Under the pieces are notes generated by a model. It was not told the DNA's origin. It did no database searches and was given only the letters and a program-made list of their open reading frames with translations. Of a stretch of DNA of 54,649 nt, positions 15,337-23,415 are shown one piece after another. The stretch is taken from the NCBI RefSeq assembly GCF_900156175.1, contig NZ_FTMV01000024.1, forward strand, positions 1 through 54,649, written 5' to 3'. Position 1 is the stretch's first letter. The number at the start of each line of letters is the position of its first letter. This DNA comes from Janthinobacterium sp. TND4EL3. GTDB taxonomy: Bacteria; Pseudomonadota; Gammaproteobacteria; Burkholderiales; Burkholderiaceae_D. Made by a program: the position numbers and the translations under genes.

Positions 15337-17607
15337 ATGACAACTGAACTGAGTGTTCCTGCAACAACTATTCCCCTCACTTCGCTGCCGGAACACTGGC
15401 TGGCGGAAGTGGAAAACAAGCTTTCTCCAGGGGAGAACGTTTTAAGTAGCGTTGAGGTTGACCTCGATGCGCGATTACGTTTCACAAAAGGCATAATTGT
15501 TGTCACTGAGAAGCGTTTACTGGCCCGTTCGCCGGGCGAAAACGCGTGGAAAAGCTGGTCTTTCCGCCCCGGACTGCGCCTGACGCACCATGACCACGCC
15601 GGTGTCGGCCACCTGGAGCTGTTCGACGACCACGGCCGCCTGGCCTCGTGGCGTTTTACTTTGGGCCAGAATCTGCACGCAATCCGCGTGCTGGAACAGT
15701 TCGTCGAGCGCCTCGACAGCCATTTGACGGGCCAGCCCGTGCTGGAAGCGGAGCAGGAAGTGTGTCCAAGCTGCAAGGCGCCCCTGGAGCCGGAGCAGGA
15801 AGAATGCCCGATCTGCGCCAAGGTGCTGCATACGCCGCCATCGACCTGGACCCTGTTCCGCCTGTGGCGCTTCGCCCACCCCTACCGCGGCCAGCTGGCG
15901 CTGGGCTTCCTGTTGATGCTGCTGAGCACCGCCGCGCACATGATTCCGCCCTACCTGACGGCACCGCTGATGGACAATGTGCTGATTCCATATCAAAATG
16001 GCAAGCATATCGACCCGTGGCTGGTGGTGTACTACATGAGCGGCTTGCTCGGTTCGGCCCTGCTGGCCTGGCTGCTGGGCTGGGGCAAGACCTATGTGCT
16101 GGCCCTGGTGTCCGAACGCATGGGCGCCGACCTGCGCTCGGCCACGTATGAACACCTGATGAAACTGTCGCTGGAATTTTTCGGCGGCAAGCGCACGGGC
16201 GACCTGATGGCGCGCATCGGCAGCGGCAGCGACCGCATCTGCGTCTTCCTGTCGCTGCACTTGCTCGATTTCGCTTCCGACGTGCTGATGATTATCATGA
16301 CGGGCGTCATCTTGTGGTCGATGAACCCGTGGCTGGCCATCATGACCCTGGCGCCGCTGCCGTTCATCGCCTGGATGATCCACCTGGTGCGCGACCGTTT
16401 GCGCACGGGCTTTGAAAAGATCGACCGCGTGTGGAGCGAAGTGACCAACGTGCTGGCCGATACCATCCCCGGCATTCGTGTAGTGAAAGCGTTTGCGCAG
16501 GAAAAACGCGAAGCGGCCCGCTTCCGCGACGCCAATGCGCACAACCTGGCCGTCAACGACAAATTGAACAAGGTCTGGTCGCTGTTCTCGCCCACCGTTT
16601 CCTTCCTGACGGAGATGGGTTTGCTGGTCATCTGGTGCTTCGGCATCTGGCAGCTGTCGCGCGGCGAAATCACCGTCGGCGTGCTGACCGCCTTCATCGC
16701 CTACAGCACGCGTTTCTATGGCCGTCTCGATTCCATGAGCCGCATCGTCTCCGTGACGCAGAAATCGGCTTCCGCCGCCAAGCGCATCTTCGACATCCTC
16801 GACCACGTGTCGAGCGTGCCGGAGCCGGCGCAACCGGTCAAACTGGAGAAGATCGAAGGCAGGATCGATTTGCGCGAAGTCGGTTTCCGTTATGGCAACC
16901 GCGCCGTCAACCGCGGCATCACCCTGAACATCAAGGCGGGCGAGATGATCGGCCTGGTGGGCCACAGCGGTTCGGGCAAGAGTACGCTGGTCAACCTGAT
17001 CTGCCGCTTCTATGACGTGTCGGAAGGGGCGATTCTGCTCGACGGCGTCGATATCCGCTCGTTCGCCGTGTCCGACTACCGCCGCAACATCGGCCTGGTG
17101 CTGCAGGAGCCGTTCCTGTTCTTCGGCACCATCGCGGAAAATATCGCCTACGGCAAGCCGCATGCGACGCGCCAGGAGATCATCGCCGCCGCGCGCGCCG
17201 CGCATGCCCACGAATTCATCCTGCGCCTGCCGCAAGGCTACGATTCGATGGTGGGCGAGCGTGGCCAGGGCTTGTCCGGCGGCGAACGCCAGCGCATCTC
17301 GATCGCCCGTGCCCTGCTGATCGATCCGCGCATCCTGATCATGGATGAAGCGACATCGTCGGTGGACTCGGAAACGGAAAAAGAGATCCAGAAGGCGCTC
17401 GACAACCTGGTGCAGGGCCGCACGACGATCGCCATCGCGCACAGGCTGTCGACCCTGCACCGGGCCGACCGCCTGGTGGTGCTGGACCGTGGCCAGGTCG
17501 TCGAAGTGGGCAGCCACGATGAACTGATGGCGAAAGAGGGCGCCTATTTCCGCCTCTACGAAGCACAGGCGCGCAACAACGAACTCGCCCTGGATGACAA
17601 GGAATAA
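15337..17607 (+). CDS. Cyanophycin metabolism-associated ABC transporter (PH-like + zinc ribbon + exporter)
   Basis: 756 residues. The first ~135 residues form a soluble beta-rich domain (GENVLSSVEVDLDARLRFTK, IIVVTEKRLLAR, WRFTLG) resembling bacterial PH-like domains. A four-Cys zinc ribbon follows (C143, C146, C157, C160; CPSC and CPIC). The rest is a fused type-I ABC exporter half-transporter: six TM helices (about 185-465) and an NBD (about 505-740) with Walker A GHSGSGKST (542-550), signature LSGGE (646-650), Walker B ILIMDE and switch His702. It should act as a homodimer in the inner membrane. The substrate is unknown; families of this layout recur beside cphA. It is divergent from the cphA operon and 2 bp upstream of the DUF1854 gene, clearly one transcript. 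Confidence 0.9.
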   Translation: MTTELSVPATTIPLTSLPEHWLAEVENKLSPGENVLSSVEVDLDARLRFTKGIIVVTEKRLLARSPGENAWKSWSFRPGLRLTHHDHAGVGHLELFDDHGRLASWRFTLGQNLHAIRVLEQFVERLDSHLTGQPVLEAEQEVCPSCKAPLEPEQEECPICAKVLHTPPSTWTLFRLWRFAHPYRGQLALGFLLMLLSTAAHMIPPYLTAPLMDNVLIPYQNGKHIDPWLVVYYMSGLLGSALLAWLLGWGKTYVLALVSERMGADLRSATYEHLMKLSLEFFGGKRTGDLMARIGSGSDRICVFLSLHLLDFASDVLMIIMTGVILWSMNPWLAIMTLAPLPFIAWMIHLVRDRLRTGFEKIDRVWSEVTNVLADTIPGIRVVKAFAQEKREAARFRDANAHNLAVNDKLNKVWSLFSPTVSFLTEMGLLVIWCFGIWQLSRGEITVGVLTAFIAYSTRFYGRLDSMSRIVSVTQKSASAAKRIFDILDHVSSVPEPAQPVKLEKIEGRIDLREVGFRYGNRAVNRGITLNIKAGEMIGLVGHSGSGKSTLVNLICRFYDVSEGAILLDGVDIRSFAVSDYRRNIGLVLQEPFLFFGTIAENIAYGKPHATRQEIIAAARAAHAHEFILRLPQGYDSMVGERGQGLSGGERQRISIARALLIDPRILIMDEATSSVDSETEKEIQKALDNLVQGRTTIAIAHRLSTLHRADRLVVLDRGQVVEVGSHDELMAKEGAYFRLYEAQARNNELALDDKE

Positions 17608-17609
17608 GC

Positions 17610-18080
17610 ATGGCCAGTACAACTTTTACATTGCACCGCGACCCTTTCGGCAAGCTGGTGATGACGGACGCGGACGGCCAGGTCTTTGAAGGCGTGGCGC
17701 CCGTGCGCGCCTTTCCCATCCAGTCGCCGGACGAAGGCATTTCGCTGGTGCTCGGCGACGGCAAGGAAGTGGCGTGGATCGACCGGCTCGACGCCCTGCC
17801 GGCGCCGACGCGCAGCCTGCTGCAGGAAGAGCTGGAAGGGCGCGAATTCATGCCCGAAATCGCACGCGTGAAAAGCGTCTCCAGCTTCGCCACGCCATGC
17901 ACCTGGTACGTCGATACGGACCGGGGCGAGACGCAGTTCGTGCTGAAGGGCGAGGAAGACATCCGCCGCATCGGCGCCGCGTCGCTCTTGATCGCCGACA
18001 ACCACGGCATCCACTTCCTGATCCGCGACATGTTCAATATCGACAAGACGACGCGCAAGATACTCGACCGCTTCCTGTAA
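17610..18080 (+). CDS. DUF1854 family protein, cyanophycin-associated
   Basis: 156 residues matching the DUF1854 pattern: an N-terminal LHRDPFGKLVMTDADG, a middle GISLVLGDGKEVAWIDRLDALP and a C-terminal block with TPCTWYVDTDRGETQFVLKGEEDIRRIG, LLIADNHGIHFLIRDM. It is small, soluble, beta-rich, and has no signal peptide. It follows the ABC transporter by two bases, so translation is probably coupled and the proteins probably work together. DUF1854 proteins occur with this transporter type next to cyanophycin synthetases; no biochemical role is known to me. A terminator follows at once. Confidence 0.9.
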   Translation: MASTTFTLHRDPFGKLVMTDADGQVFEGVAPVRAFPIQSPDEGISLVLGDGKEVAWIDRLDALPAPTRSLLQEELEGREFMPEIARVKSVSSFATPCTWYVDTDRGETQFVLKGEEDIRRIGAASLLIADNHGIHFLIRDMFNIDKTTRKILDRFL

Positions 18081-18096
18081 GCGTTGGGCTTCCCCG

Positions 18097-18124
18097 AAAA
18101 CCGCTGCCTGCAGCGGTTTTTTTT
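18097..18124 (+). terminator. Rho-independent terminator of the ABC transporter/DUF1854 operon
   Basis: A perfect 10-bp stem AAAACCGCTG/CAGCGGTTTT (18097-18106 with 18111-18120), a CCTG loop and eight T residues in a row (18117-18124). It starts 16 nt after the DUF1854 stop. Confidence 0.92.
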
Positions 18125-18139
18125 CGTCTGCCGGGCATG

Positions 18140-18166
18140 AAAAAAGCCGCACAGGCGTGCGGCTTT
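18140..18166 (-). terminator. Rho-independent terminator of the 18215-20737 TonB receptor
   Basis: A perfect 10-bp stem (18143-18152 with 18157-18166) and six U residues on the minus strand (18140-18145). It faces the plus-strand terminator 15 bp away, so the two units are insulated from each other. Confidence 0.9.
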
Positions 18167-18214
18167 CGGGGGGCAGTACCGGCGGCCATTTCAGGCCGCC
18201 GGGATTGCGCTACA

Positions 18215-20737
18215 TTACATGAACTTGTAGCCTGCACCGATGTAGAAGTAACGGCCGCGCACGTTGTACAGCTGGGCAAAGCCCAGGGTGCCGTACTGGT
18301 TGCCGGCGCCCATCGCGCTAAACGGTGGCATTTTGTCGAACAGGTTCTTTATGCCGGCCGTGACGGTCAGGTTTTGCATTGCCACGTACTGGCCCGTCAG
18401 ATCCACTTCCGTGTGCGAAGGAATCGTGCGGGTGCCCGGCTTGATTTCGTCGCGGCGCAAGTCCGAGTCGATCATGTCGCCCGTCGTGCGGATGACCAGG
18501 GAGCCGGACATATTGTCCTTTTCCAGGCTGGCCGTGAACGTGTTGCGGTACTTCGGATTCATGAACGTCTTCATCGTGCTTTGTTCTTTATCCGTCGCCG
18601 TGTCCTGGGTGTCCATGCGGGTGTAGATGGTGGACGCATTCCGCAGCGTGAACTTGCCGAATGCTGTCTGCGGCGAGGTATAACGCAGGTCCGTATCGAA
18701 ACCGCGCACTTCGGTGGTGGCCAGGTTCTGGTTGTTCAGCAGGATGCGCGCGTCGCCATTCTTGATTTCCACGTTGCCCAGTTCGATCGCCTTGGTTTCC
18801 GTCAAGGTGCCGATCTCGTTCTTTTTGTTAATCTTGAAGAAGTCGATGCTGGCTGTCAGCGAGTTTACCGGCGAGAACACCACGCCCAGGTTGTAGGTCT
18901 TGCCCGTTTCAGGTTTCAAGTCCTTGTTGGAGCCTGAGACCTGGTAGTAGGCGAAGTTTTTGCAATTGCCGGCAATCGATGGGAAGGCTTTGCAGATATC
19001 CGCGTCGCTGGTCGTGTAGGCGCCCGCATCGACGCCGCCGTACATCTGTTTCAGCGATGGCGCCAGGTAGCTGCCCGCATACGAACCGCGGAACATCAGG
19101 TTGTCCAGCGGCTGGTAGCGCAAGGCCAGTTTCGGGCTGGTCTTGCTGCCGACATTCGAGATGTCGTCATAGCGCAAGGCCACTTGCGCTTCAACGTTTT
19201 TCAGGAAAGGAATCGACAGTTCGCCGAAGATGCCCTTGGAGTTGCGGTCCGCCTTCACGGCAGCCTGCTGGATGCTGCCGAAGACCACGCCATCGATCTG
19301 GTTCTGGTCGGGCTGGTCGCTCAGCGTTTCCTTGTTGTACGACACACCGACGGCGTAAGCCATCGCGCCGCCTGCCAGGTCCATGATCGGCGCCGATGCC
19401 TTGGCGTTGAAGAAGGTCAGTTCAGACTTGCCGGCGCGCGTAGGCGTGAGGCGGATCTTGTCGACGGCGGCCTGCGGGTTGTCGGTGCGGGTCGGGTTGA
19501 TCGAGCCATTGGCGATCGCTTCGTTGAACAGGTCGTAGTGCGCGTAGTTTGAATCGCGGTTGGTGGCCTTGCTCACGCCCTTGCCAATGGCGACGTCCCA
19601 GTCGATGCCGCGCGTCGTGCCTTCCAGCCCCGTCGAGAACTGGGTCATCGTGCCCTTGCGGTTGGTCTGGCGCGGACCCATTTGCATGAAGCGGCCGGCA
19701 ACGGTCTGGTTGCCGACCTTGAAGTTGCCAGGCGCTGGCTGGGATGAAAAGTCGTCCTTGCTTTCGGAGTAGGTAAATTCCGCGAACGCGCGGATGCTGT
19801 CGCTGATTTTCAGGCTACCGATCAGCATGCCGCTGGTGCGGTCGGCGCCGTTGGTGGAGGTCAGCAAGGTCTTGTTGACGTCAAAACGGCAGCCTTCCGG
19901 GCTTACATCGCCTGCCGGGCAAGGCACCAGCGTACCGCCGCCACTGATATTGCCGCTAGGATGGTAGCCGCTGCGGCCATCCGGGCCGCCAAAGCGGCGG
20001 AAGTCGGCCGAGCTGGTCAGGTCGCGGTCCTTGCGGTAGATCGGGTCGCGCTTGAAGATGTCGACCGTGGCCAGCACGTTGAAGCCCTGGGTGTCATAGT
20101 CGCCAAAACCGTACACGAGGTTGGCGGTCTTTTCCTTGGCATCCGAGCGCGAGCTTTGACCAAAGCTGGTTTTCGCTTCCAGCCCCTGGTAATTCTTCTT
20201 GGTGATGAAGTTCATCACGCCGGCGACCGCATCGGCGCCATAAATGGCCGAACCGCCGTCTTTCAGGATTTCAATGCGTTCCAGTGCGCTCAGCGGGATG
20301 GCGTTGACGTCGACCGCGGCGCCCGCGCCCGAACCGTCAGCCAGCGCATTGGTCGGCAGGCGGCGGCCGTTCAGGAGGATCAGCACGTTGCGTTCGCTCA
20401 AGCCACGCATCTTGATGTTGGTGGTGCCGGAACCGGAGGGGGAGCTGGCGCTCAGTTCGCCCTGGTCATCGATGTCGATCGAGGCCAGGTTGCGCACCAG
20501 TTCGGCGACGCTGGTGGCGCCAGTGCGCTCGATATCTTTCTTGCTGTAAATCTCCACCGGCGCGGCTGTCTCGGCATCCACGCGTTTGATGGCGGAACCG
20601 GTCACGACGACGCGCTGCAATTTCTCGTCAGCCTTGGCGTCTTGCGCCTGGGCGGCCTGGTGCATGAAACCTGCGCTCATGACCAAAGTGCCGGCAAACA
20701 TCATGCGCAAGGATTTGCTTAATTTCTTTTCAATCAT
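18215..20737 (-). CDS. TonB-dependent receptor next to the cyanophycin genes
   Basis: 840 residues with a signal peptide (about 1-31, ending QAAQAQ), plug domain (about 40-170: VVVTGSAIKRVDAETAAPVEIYSKKDIERTGATSVAELVRNL, IKMRGLSERNVLILLNGRRLP, IEILKDGGSAIYGADAVAGVMNFITKK) and a barrel ending in YFYIGAGYKFM. The plug is of the kind seen in receptors for peptides and plant-derived oligomers in gammaproteobacteria and xanthomonads. GC is lower than in the neighbouring genes and the leader is AT-rich. A GGAGG site precedes the ATG. It converges on the ABC/DUF1854 operon with back-to-back terminators. Uptake of cyanophycin fragments is a tempting idea from position only. Confidence 0.92.
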   Translation of the reverse strand: MIEKKLSKSLRMMFAGTLVMSAGFMHQAAQAQDAKADEKLQRVVVTGSAIKRVDAETAAPVEIYSKKDIERTGATSVAELVRNLASIDIDDQGELSASSPSGSGTTNIKMRGLSERNVLILLNGRRLPTNALADGSGAGAAVDVNAIPLSALERIEILKDGGSAIYGADAVAGVMNFITKKNYQGLEAKTSFGQSSRSDAKEKTANLVYGFGDYDTQGFNVLATVDIFKRDPIYRKDRDLTSSADFRRFGGPDGRSGYHPSGNISGGGTLVPCPAGDVSPEGCRFDVNKTLLTSTNGADRTSGMLIGSLKISDSIRAFAEFTYSESKDDFSSQPAPGNFKVGNQTVAGRFMQMGPRQTNRKGTMTQFSTGLEGTTRGIDWDVAIGKGVSKATNRDSNYAHYDLFNEAIANGSINPTRTDNPQAAVDKIRLTPTRAGKSELTFFNAKASAPIMDLAGGAMAYAVGVSYNKETLSDQPDQNQIDGVVFGSIQQAAVKADRNSKGIFGELSIPFLKNVEAQVALRYDDISNVGSKTSPKLALRYQPLDNLMFRGSYAGSYLAPSLKQMYGGVDAGAYTTSDADICKAFPSIAGNCKNFAYYQVSGSNKDLKPETGKTYNLGVVFSPVNSLTASIDFFKINKKNEIGTLTETKAIELGNVEIKNGDARILLNNQNLATTEVRGFDTDLRYTSPQTAFGKFTLRNASTIYTRMDTQDTATDKEQSTMKTFMNPKYRNTFTASLEKDNMSGSLVIRTTGDMIDSDLRRDEIKPGTRTIPSHTEVDLTGQYVAMQNLTVTAGIKNLFDKMPPFSAMGAGNQYGTLGFAQLYNVRGRYFYIGAGYKFM

Positions 20738-20754
20738 TGTCCATCCTCCAACTA

Positions 20755-20770
20755 GGAAACTTTAGTTTCC
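20755..20770 (-). promoter_or_regulatory. Leader palindrome just upstream of the receptor ribosome-binding site
   Basis: GGAAACT-TT-AGTTTCC, 7-bp perfect arms. On the minus strand it ends about 18 nt before the start codon and directly upstream of the GGAGG site. It could be a small mRNA hairpin affecting initiation or a protein operator. Confidence 0.45.
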
Positions 20771-21122
20771 GTAGGTTTTTATTTAGCTATTTGAAATTAT
20801 TTTCAAAATGACCATATTACAAATTTAGTAGTTTAAATTTGCAATTCATCAGACCATTTTTTGATCTTTGCTGTCAAGAACAGGCGGGTATTTGTTGATG
20901 TATATGGCAATGGCCAGAATGAAGAACAATGATTTTCATTTGCGATGAGCATGAAAGTGTTAAATTTCAATTGTTAAATAAATTAAATTTGCCATCTGGA
21001 AAAATATTCGTCGAAAGTTCGGTGTTTGCTTTTCGCCTGTCTAGACATTTGTTGTTTTTTTGTGACGACATGTGGTCGGGAAAAGCGGGAGGCAGCAGTA
21101 CTGCCGGTGCCGCGATCCAGGC

Positions 21123-21150
21123 AAAAAAAAGCCGCCCGGCAAGGGCGGCT
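21123..21150 (-). terminator. Rho-independent terminator of amn
   Basis: An 8-bp stem (21130-21137 with 21143-21150) followed on the minus strand by eight U residues (21123-21130). It lies 20 nt after the amn stop. Confidence 0.9.
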
Positions 21151-21170
21151 GGCGTTGGGCGGGGCGGGGC

Positions 21171-22685
21171 TTACTGGAACGCCACCTCGGCAAAACTGCG
21201 CAATTTGCGGCTGTGCAGGCGGTCCACGCCCTGGCGGCGCAGCAGTTCCACGGCGCGGATGCCGATGCGCAGGTGCTGGTCGACTCTTTCGCGGTAGAAG
21301 TGATTGGCCATGCCGGGCAGCTTGATTTCGCCGTGCAGCGGTTTGTCGCTCACGCACAGCAGGGTGCCGTAGGGGACACGGAAGCGGAAACCGTTGGCGG
21401 CGATCGTGGCGCTTTCCATGTCCAGCGCGATGGCGCGGCTCTGGCTGAAGCGGCGCTCCGGCGTGCGCTGCGGCAGCAGTTCCCAGTTGCGGTTGTCCGT
21501 GCTGGCCACCGTCCCCGTGCGCATGATGTGCTTTAAATCATGGCCCGTCAGCTGGGTGATTTCCGCCACCGCCGTTTGCAGCGCCTGCTGGATTTCCGCC
21601 AGCGGCGGGATCGGCACCCACAGCGGCAAGTCTTCGTCGAGCACGTGGTCTTCGCGCACATAGGCGTGCGCCAGCACGTAGTCGCCCAGGCTTTGCGTGG
21701 TGCGCAGGCCGGCGCAGTGGCCCAGCATCAGCCAGGCGTGCGGGCGCAGCACGGCGATATGGTCGGTGATGGTCTTCGCATTGGCCGGTCCGACGCCGAT
21801 ATTGACCATGGTGATGCCGCTGCCGTCCGCGCGCAGCAGGTGGTAGGCGGGCATCTGCGGCAAACGCGGCGGCGCGGCGCCCAGCGCATCGTCGCTCTCG
21901 ACGGTTTGTCCGACCCGGCGCGTGACGACGTTGCCCGGTTCGACAAAGGCGACGTAGCCGTCGTCGTCCGACGGCGTGGCGGCGTCGGGCGCGCGGTCCA
22001 TCATGGCGTGGCCCAGGCGGATGAATTCATCGATGTAGAACTGGTAATTGGTAAACAGGACGAAGTTCTGGAAATGCTGCGGCGAGGTGCCGCTGTAGTG
22101 GCGCAGGCGCTGCAGCGAATAGTCCACGCGCGGTCCTGTAAACAGCGACAGCGGCTGCGCTTCGCCGTGCGCCGTCTCGTGGGTGCCGTTGGCGATGCCG
22201 TCATCCATGGCCGACAGGTCCGGCAGGTCGAACAGGTCGCGCATGGCCATGCGGCGGCCCGCATCCATATTGCCTTCGATATGGTCATGTTCGGCGAACG
22301 AGAAGTGCACGGGAATGGGCTGGGCGCTGACGCCCACTTCCAGCAGCACCTTCTGGCCGCCGTTATGGTTTTTCAGCAGCAAGGTGAACTGGTCGAGGTA
22401 GTAGTCGCCGAACAGGTCGGGGCGGGTCAGCGTGGTTTCAAACACGCCGGGGCCGGCGACAAAGCCGTAGGCCAGCGGCGAGTCGGCGCGCGCCACGGTT
22501 TCGGTCTGGATGCGCACGAAGGGGTAGCAGGCGCGCACCCGTTCGTGCATCTCCTCGCCGGCAACAAAGCGCTGCAGCGCATCGCGCAAGTGTTCGATGC
22601 TGCTGCGGTAAATGGCTTGCACCTGCGCCAGCGCCTGGCGTGGATCGTCGAAGCGGGCGGAGGCGATGAAAGGGGGCGTAAGCAA
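21171..22685 (-). CDS. amn: AMP nucleosidase
   Basis: 504 residues, the usual length. AMP nucleosidase hydrolyses AMP to adenine and ribose 5-phosphate in the cytoplasm and so controls AMP and energy charge. The N-terminal regulatory domain (to about 185) includes the YPFVRIQTETVARADSPLAYGFV stretch. The C-terminal phosphorylase-like domain carries ITMVNIGVGPANAKTITDHIAVLRPHAWLMLGHCAGLR, GDYVLAHAYVREDHVLD, and the ALDMESATIAANGFRFRVPYGTLLCVSDKPLHGEIK segment. The start is a TTG (22683-22685) with an AGGAG site 7 nt upstream; no ATG fits. It is divergent from the TetR gene with a 113-bp gap, so the TetR operator may also influence it. Confidence 0.94.
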   Translation of the reverse strand: MLTPPFIASARFDDPRQALAQVQAIYRSSIEHLRDALQRFVAGEEMHERVRACYPFVRIQTETVARADSPLAYGFVAGPGVFETTLTRPDLFGDYYLDQFTLLLKNHNGGQKVLLEVGVSAQPIPVHFSFAEHDHIEGNMDAGRRMAMRDLFDLPDLSAMDDGIANGTHETAHGEAQPLSLFTGPRVDYSLQRLRHYSGTSPQHFQNFVLFTNYQFYIDEFIRLGHAMMDRAPDAATPSDDDGYVAFVEPGNVVTRRVGQTVESDDALGAAPPRLPQMPAYHLLRADGSGITMVNIGVGPANAKTITDHIAVLRPHAWLMLGHCAGLRTTQSLGDYVLAHAYVREDHVLDEDLPLWVPIPPLAEIQQALQTAVAEITQLTGHDLKHIMRTGTVASTDNRNWELLPQRTPERRFSQSRAIALDMESATIAANGFRFRVPYGTLLCVSDKPLHGEIKLPGMANHFYRERVDQHLRIGIRAVELLRRQGVDRLHSRKLRSFAEVAFQ

Positions 22686-22763
22686 GCGGATTCTCCTTGT
22701 GGCGGTTCGTGCATACCATTGTAAGGCAGCAAGGCAAGTCGTGTGGGCGTTAGCCGGAGCCGC

Positions 22764-22792
22764 TTGACGGATTCAAATAGAATCTGTATTCT
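22764..22792 (+). promoter_or_regulatory. Sigma-70 promoter of the TetR-map operon, predicted leaderless
   Basis: -35 TTGACG (22764-22769), a 17-bp spacer and -10 TATTCT (22787-22792). The expected start of transcription, seven bases after the -10, is 22799, exactly the A of the TetR ATG. No ribosome-binding site precedes that ATG. Confidence 0.7.
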
Positions 22793-22800
22793 ATTTGAAT
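22771..22800. promoter_or_regulatory. TetR operator: perfect palindrome over the -10 box and start codon
   Basis: Arms ATTCAAATAGAAT (22771-22783) and ATTCTATTTGAAT (22788-22800) form a perfect 13-bp inverted repeat with a CTGT spacer. It covers the spacer and -10 of the promoter and the first two bases of the start codon. Autorepression by the adjacent TetR protein is the natural reading. Confidence 0.75.
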
Positions 22801-23398
22801 GGTCAGACTAGCCAAATTCAACGAAAACAACTTCATCGACAGCGCGATCGCCGTCGCCGCCCAGTGCGGCGTGGGCGCCGTGTCGATGGCCGCCATCGCC
22901 GTCAAGGCCGGTGCGCCCATCGGTTCCGTGTATCACCGCTTCGATTCGCGCAACGCCATCCTGGCGCGCGCCTGGCTGCGCGTAAAAAGCGACTTCCGCG
23001 AGGAAGTGGCCAGCCGCTGGCTCGGCGGCGACACCTGGGCCGGCGTGCATGGCTTGCTGGACTGGTGCCGGCGCAAGCCCGTGTACGCGCGCTTCCTGCT
23101 GCAATGCGCGGACAGCCCCGATTTCAGCAGTGGCCTCAGCGAGGAATTGCTGGCCGCCGTGGAAGAGGAACAGGCGGCGCTCGACGCCTGCTTTGAGCGC
23201 TGCGCCGAAGCCATGCCCGCCAGCAAGGAGCTTGATCTGGATCACATGCTGCTCAAGTTCGTGCTGATCGACGCCCCCGTGGCCGTCGTCAAGCCCTACC
23301 TGACCCAGGAGCGGCCGATACCGGCCAGCGTCGACGCCATGCTGCGCGCCTCGCACGATGCCGTGCGCGGCTGGGCGACCCAAACCATCACACACTGA
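22799..23398 (+). CDS. TetR family transcriptional regulator
   Basis: 199 residues. The N-terminal TetR helix-turn-helix (about 8-52) is clear: FIDSAIAVAAQCGVGAVSMAAIAVKAGAPIGSVYHRFDSRNAILARAW. The C-terminal ligand domain has no recognisable subfamily. TetR proteins usually repress their own operon until a ligand binds. The start is the ATG inside the palindrome at 22771-22800; a later start would cut into helix 1. The 17-bp gap to map points to a shared transcript TetR-map-hypothetical. Confidence 0.92.
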   Translation: MVRLAKFNENNFIDSAIAVAAQCGVGAVSMAAIAVKAGAPIGSVYHRFDSRNAILARAWLRVKSDFREEVASRWLGGDTWAGVHGLLDWCRRKPVYARFLLQCADSPDFSSGLSEELLAAVEEEQAALDACFERCAEAMPASKELDLDHMLLKFVLIDAPVAVVKPYLTQERPIPASVDAMLRASHDAVRGWATQTITH

Positions 23399-23415
23399 CA
23401 AAGAAAAGAATCCCC

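Larger units (their letters stand above)
20738..21170. other. AT-rich intergenic leader of the TonB receptor
   Basis: A 433-bp gap, strikingly AT-rich compared with the rest. It holds two palindromes close to the receptor start: GGAAACT-TT-AGTTTCC at 20755-20770, and TTTGAAA-TTAT-TTTCAAA at 20790-20807. The receptor promoter is expected between about 20790 and 20900. The right end carries the amn terminator (21123-21150). No convincing gene is seen. Confidence 0.5.

Noticed and set aside
15327..15347. Six-codon upstream frame overlapping the ABC transporter start
   Set aside because: The GGAG sequence is only one base from its ATG, too close to serve it; more likely it serves the real start at 15337.
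15517..17622. Minus-strand open frame of 701 codons opposite the ABC transporter
   Set aside because: Antisense to a complete ABC transporter with all NBD motifs; composition typical of a shadow frame.
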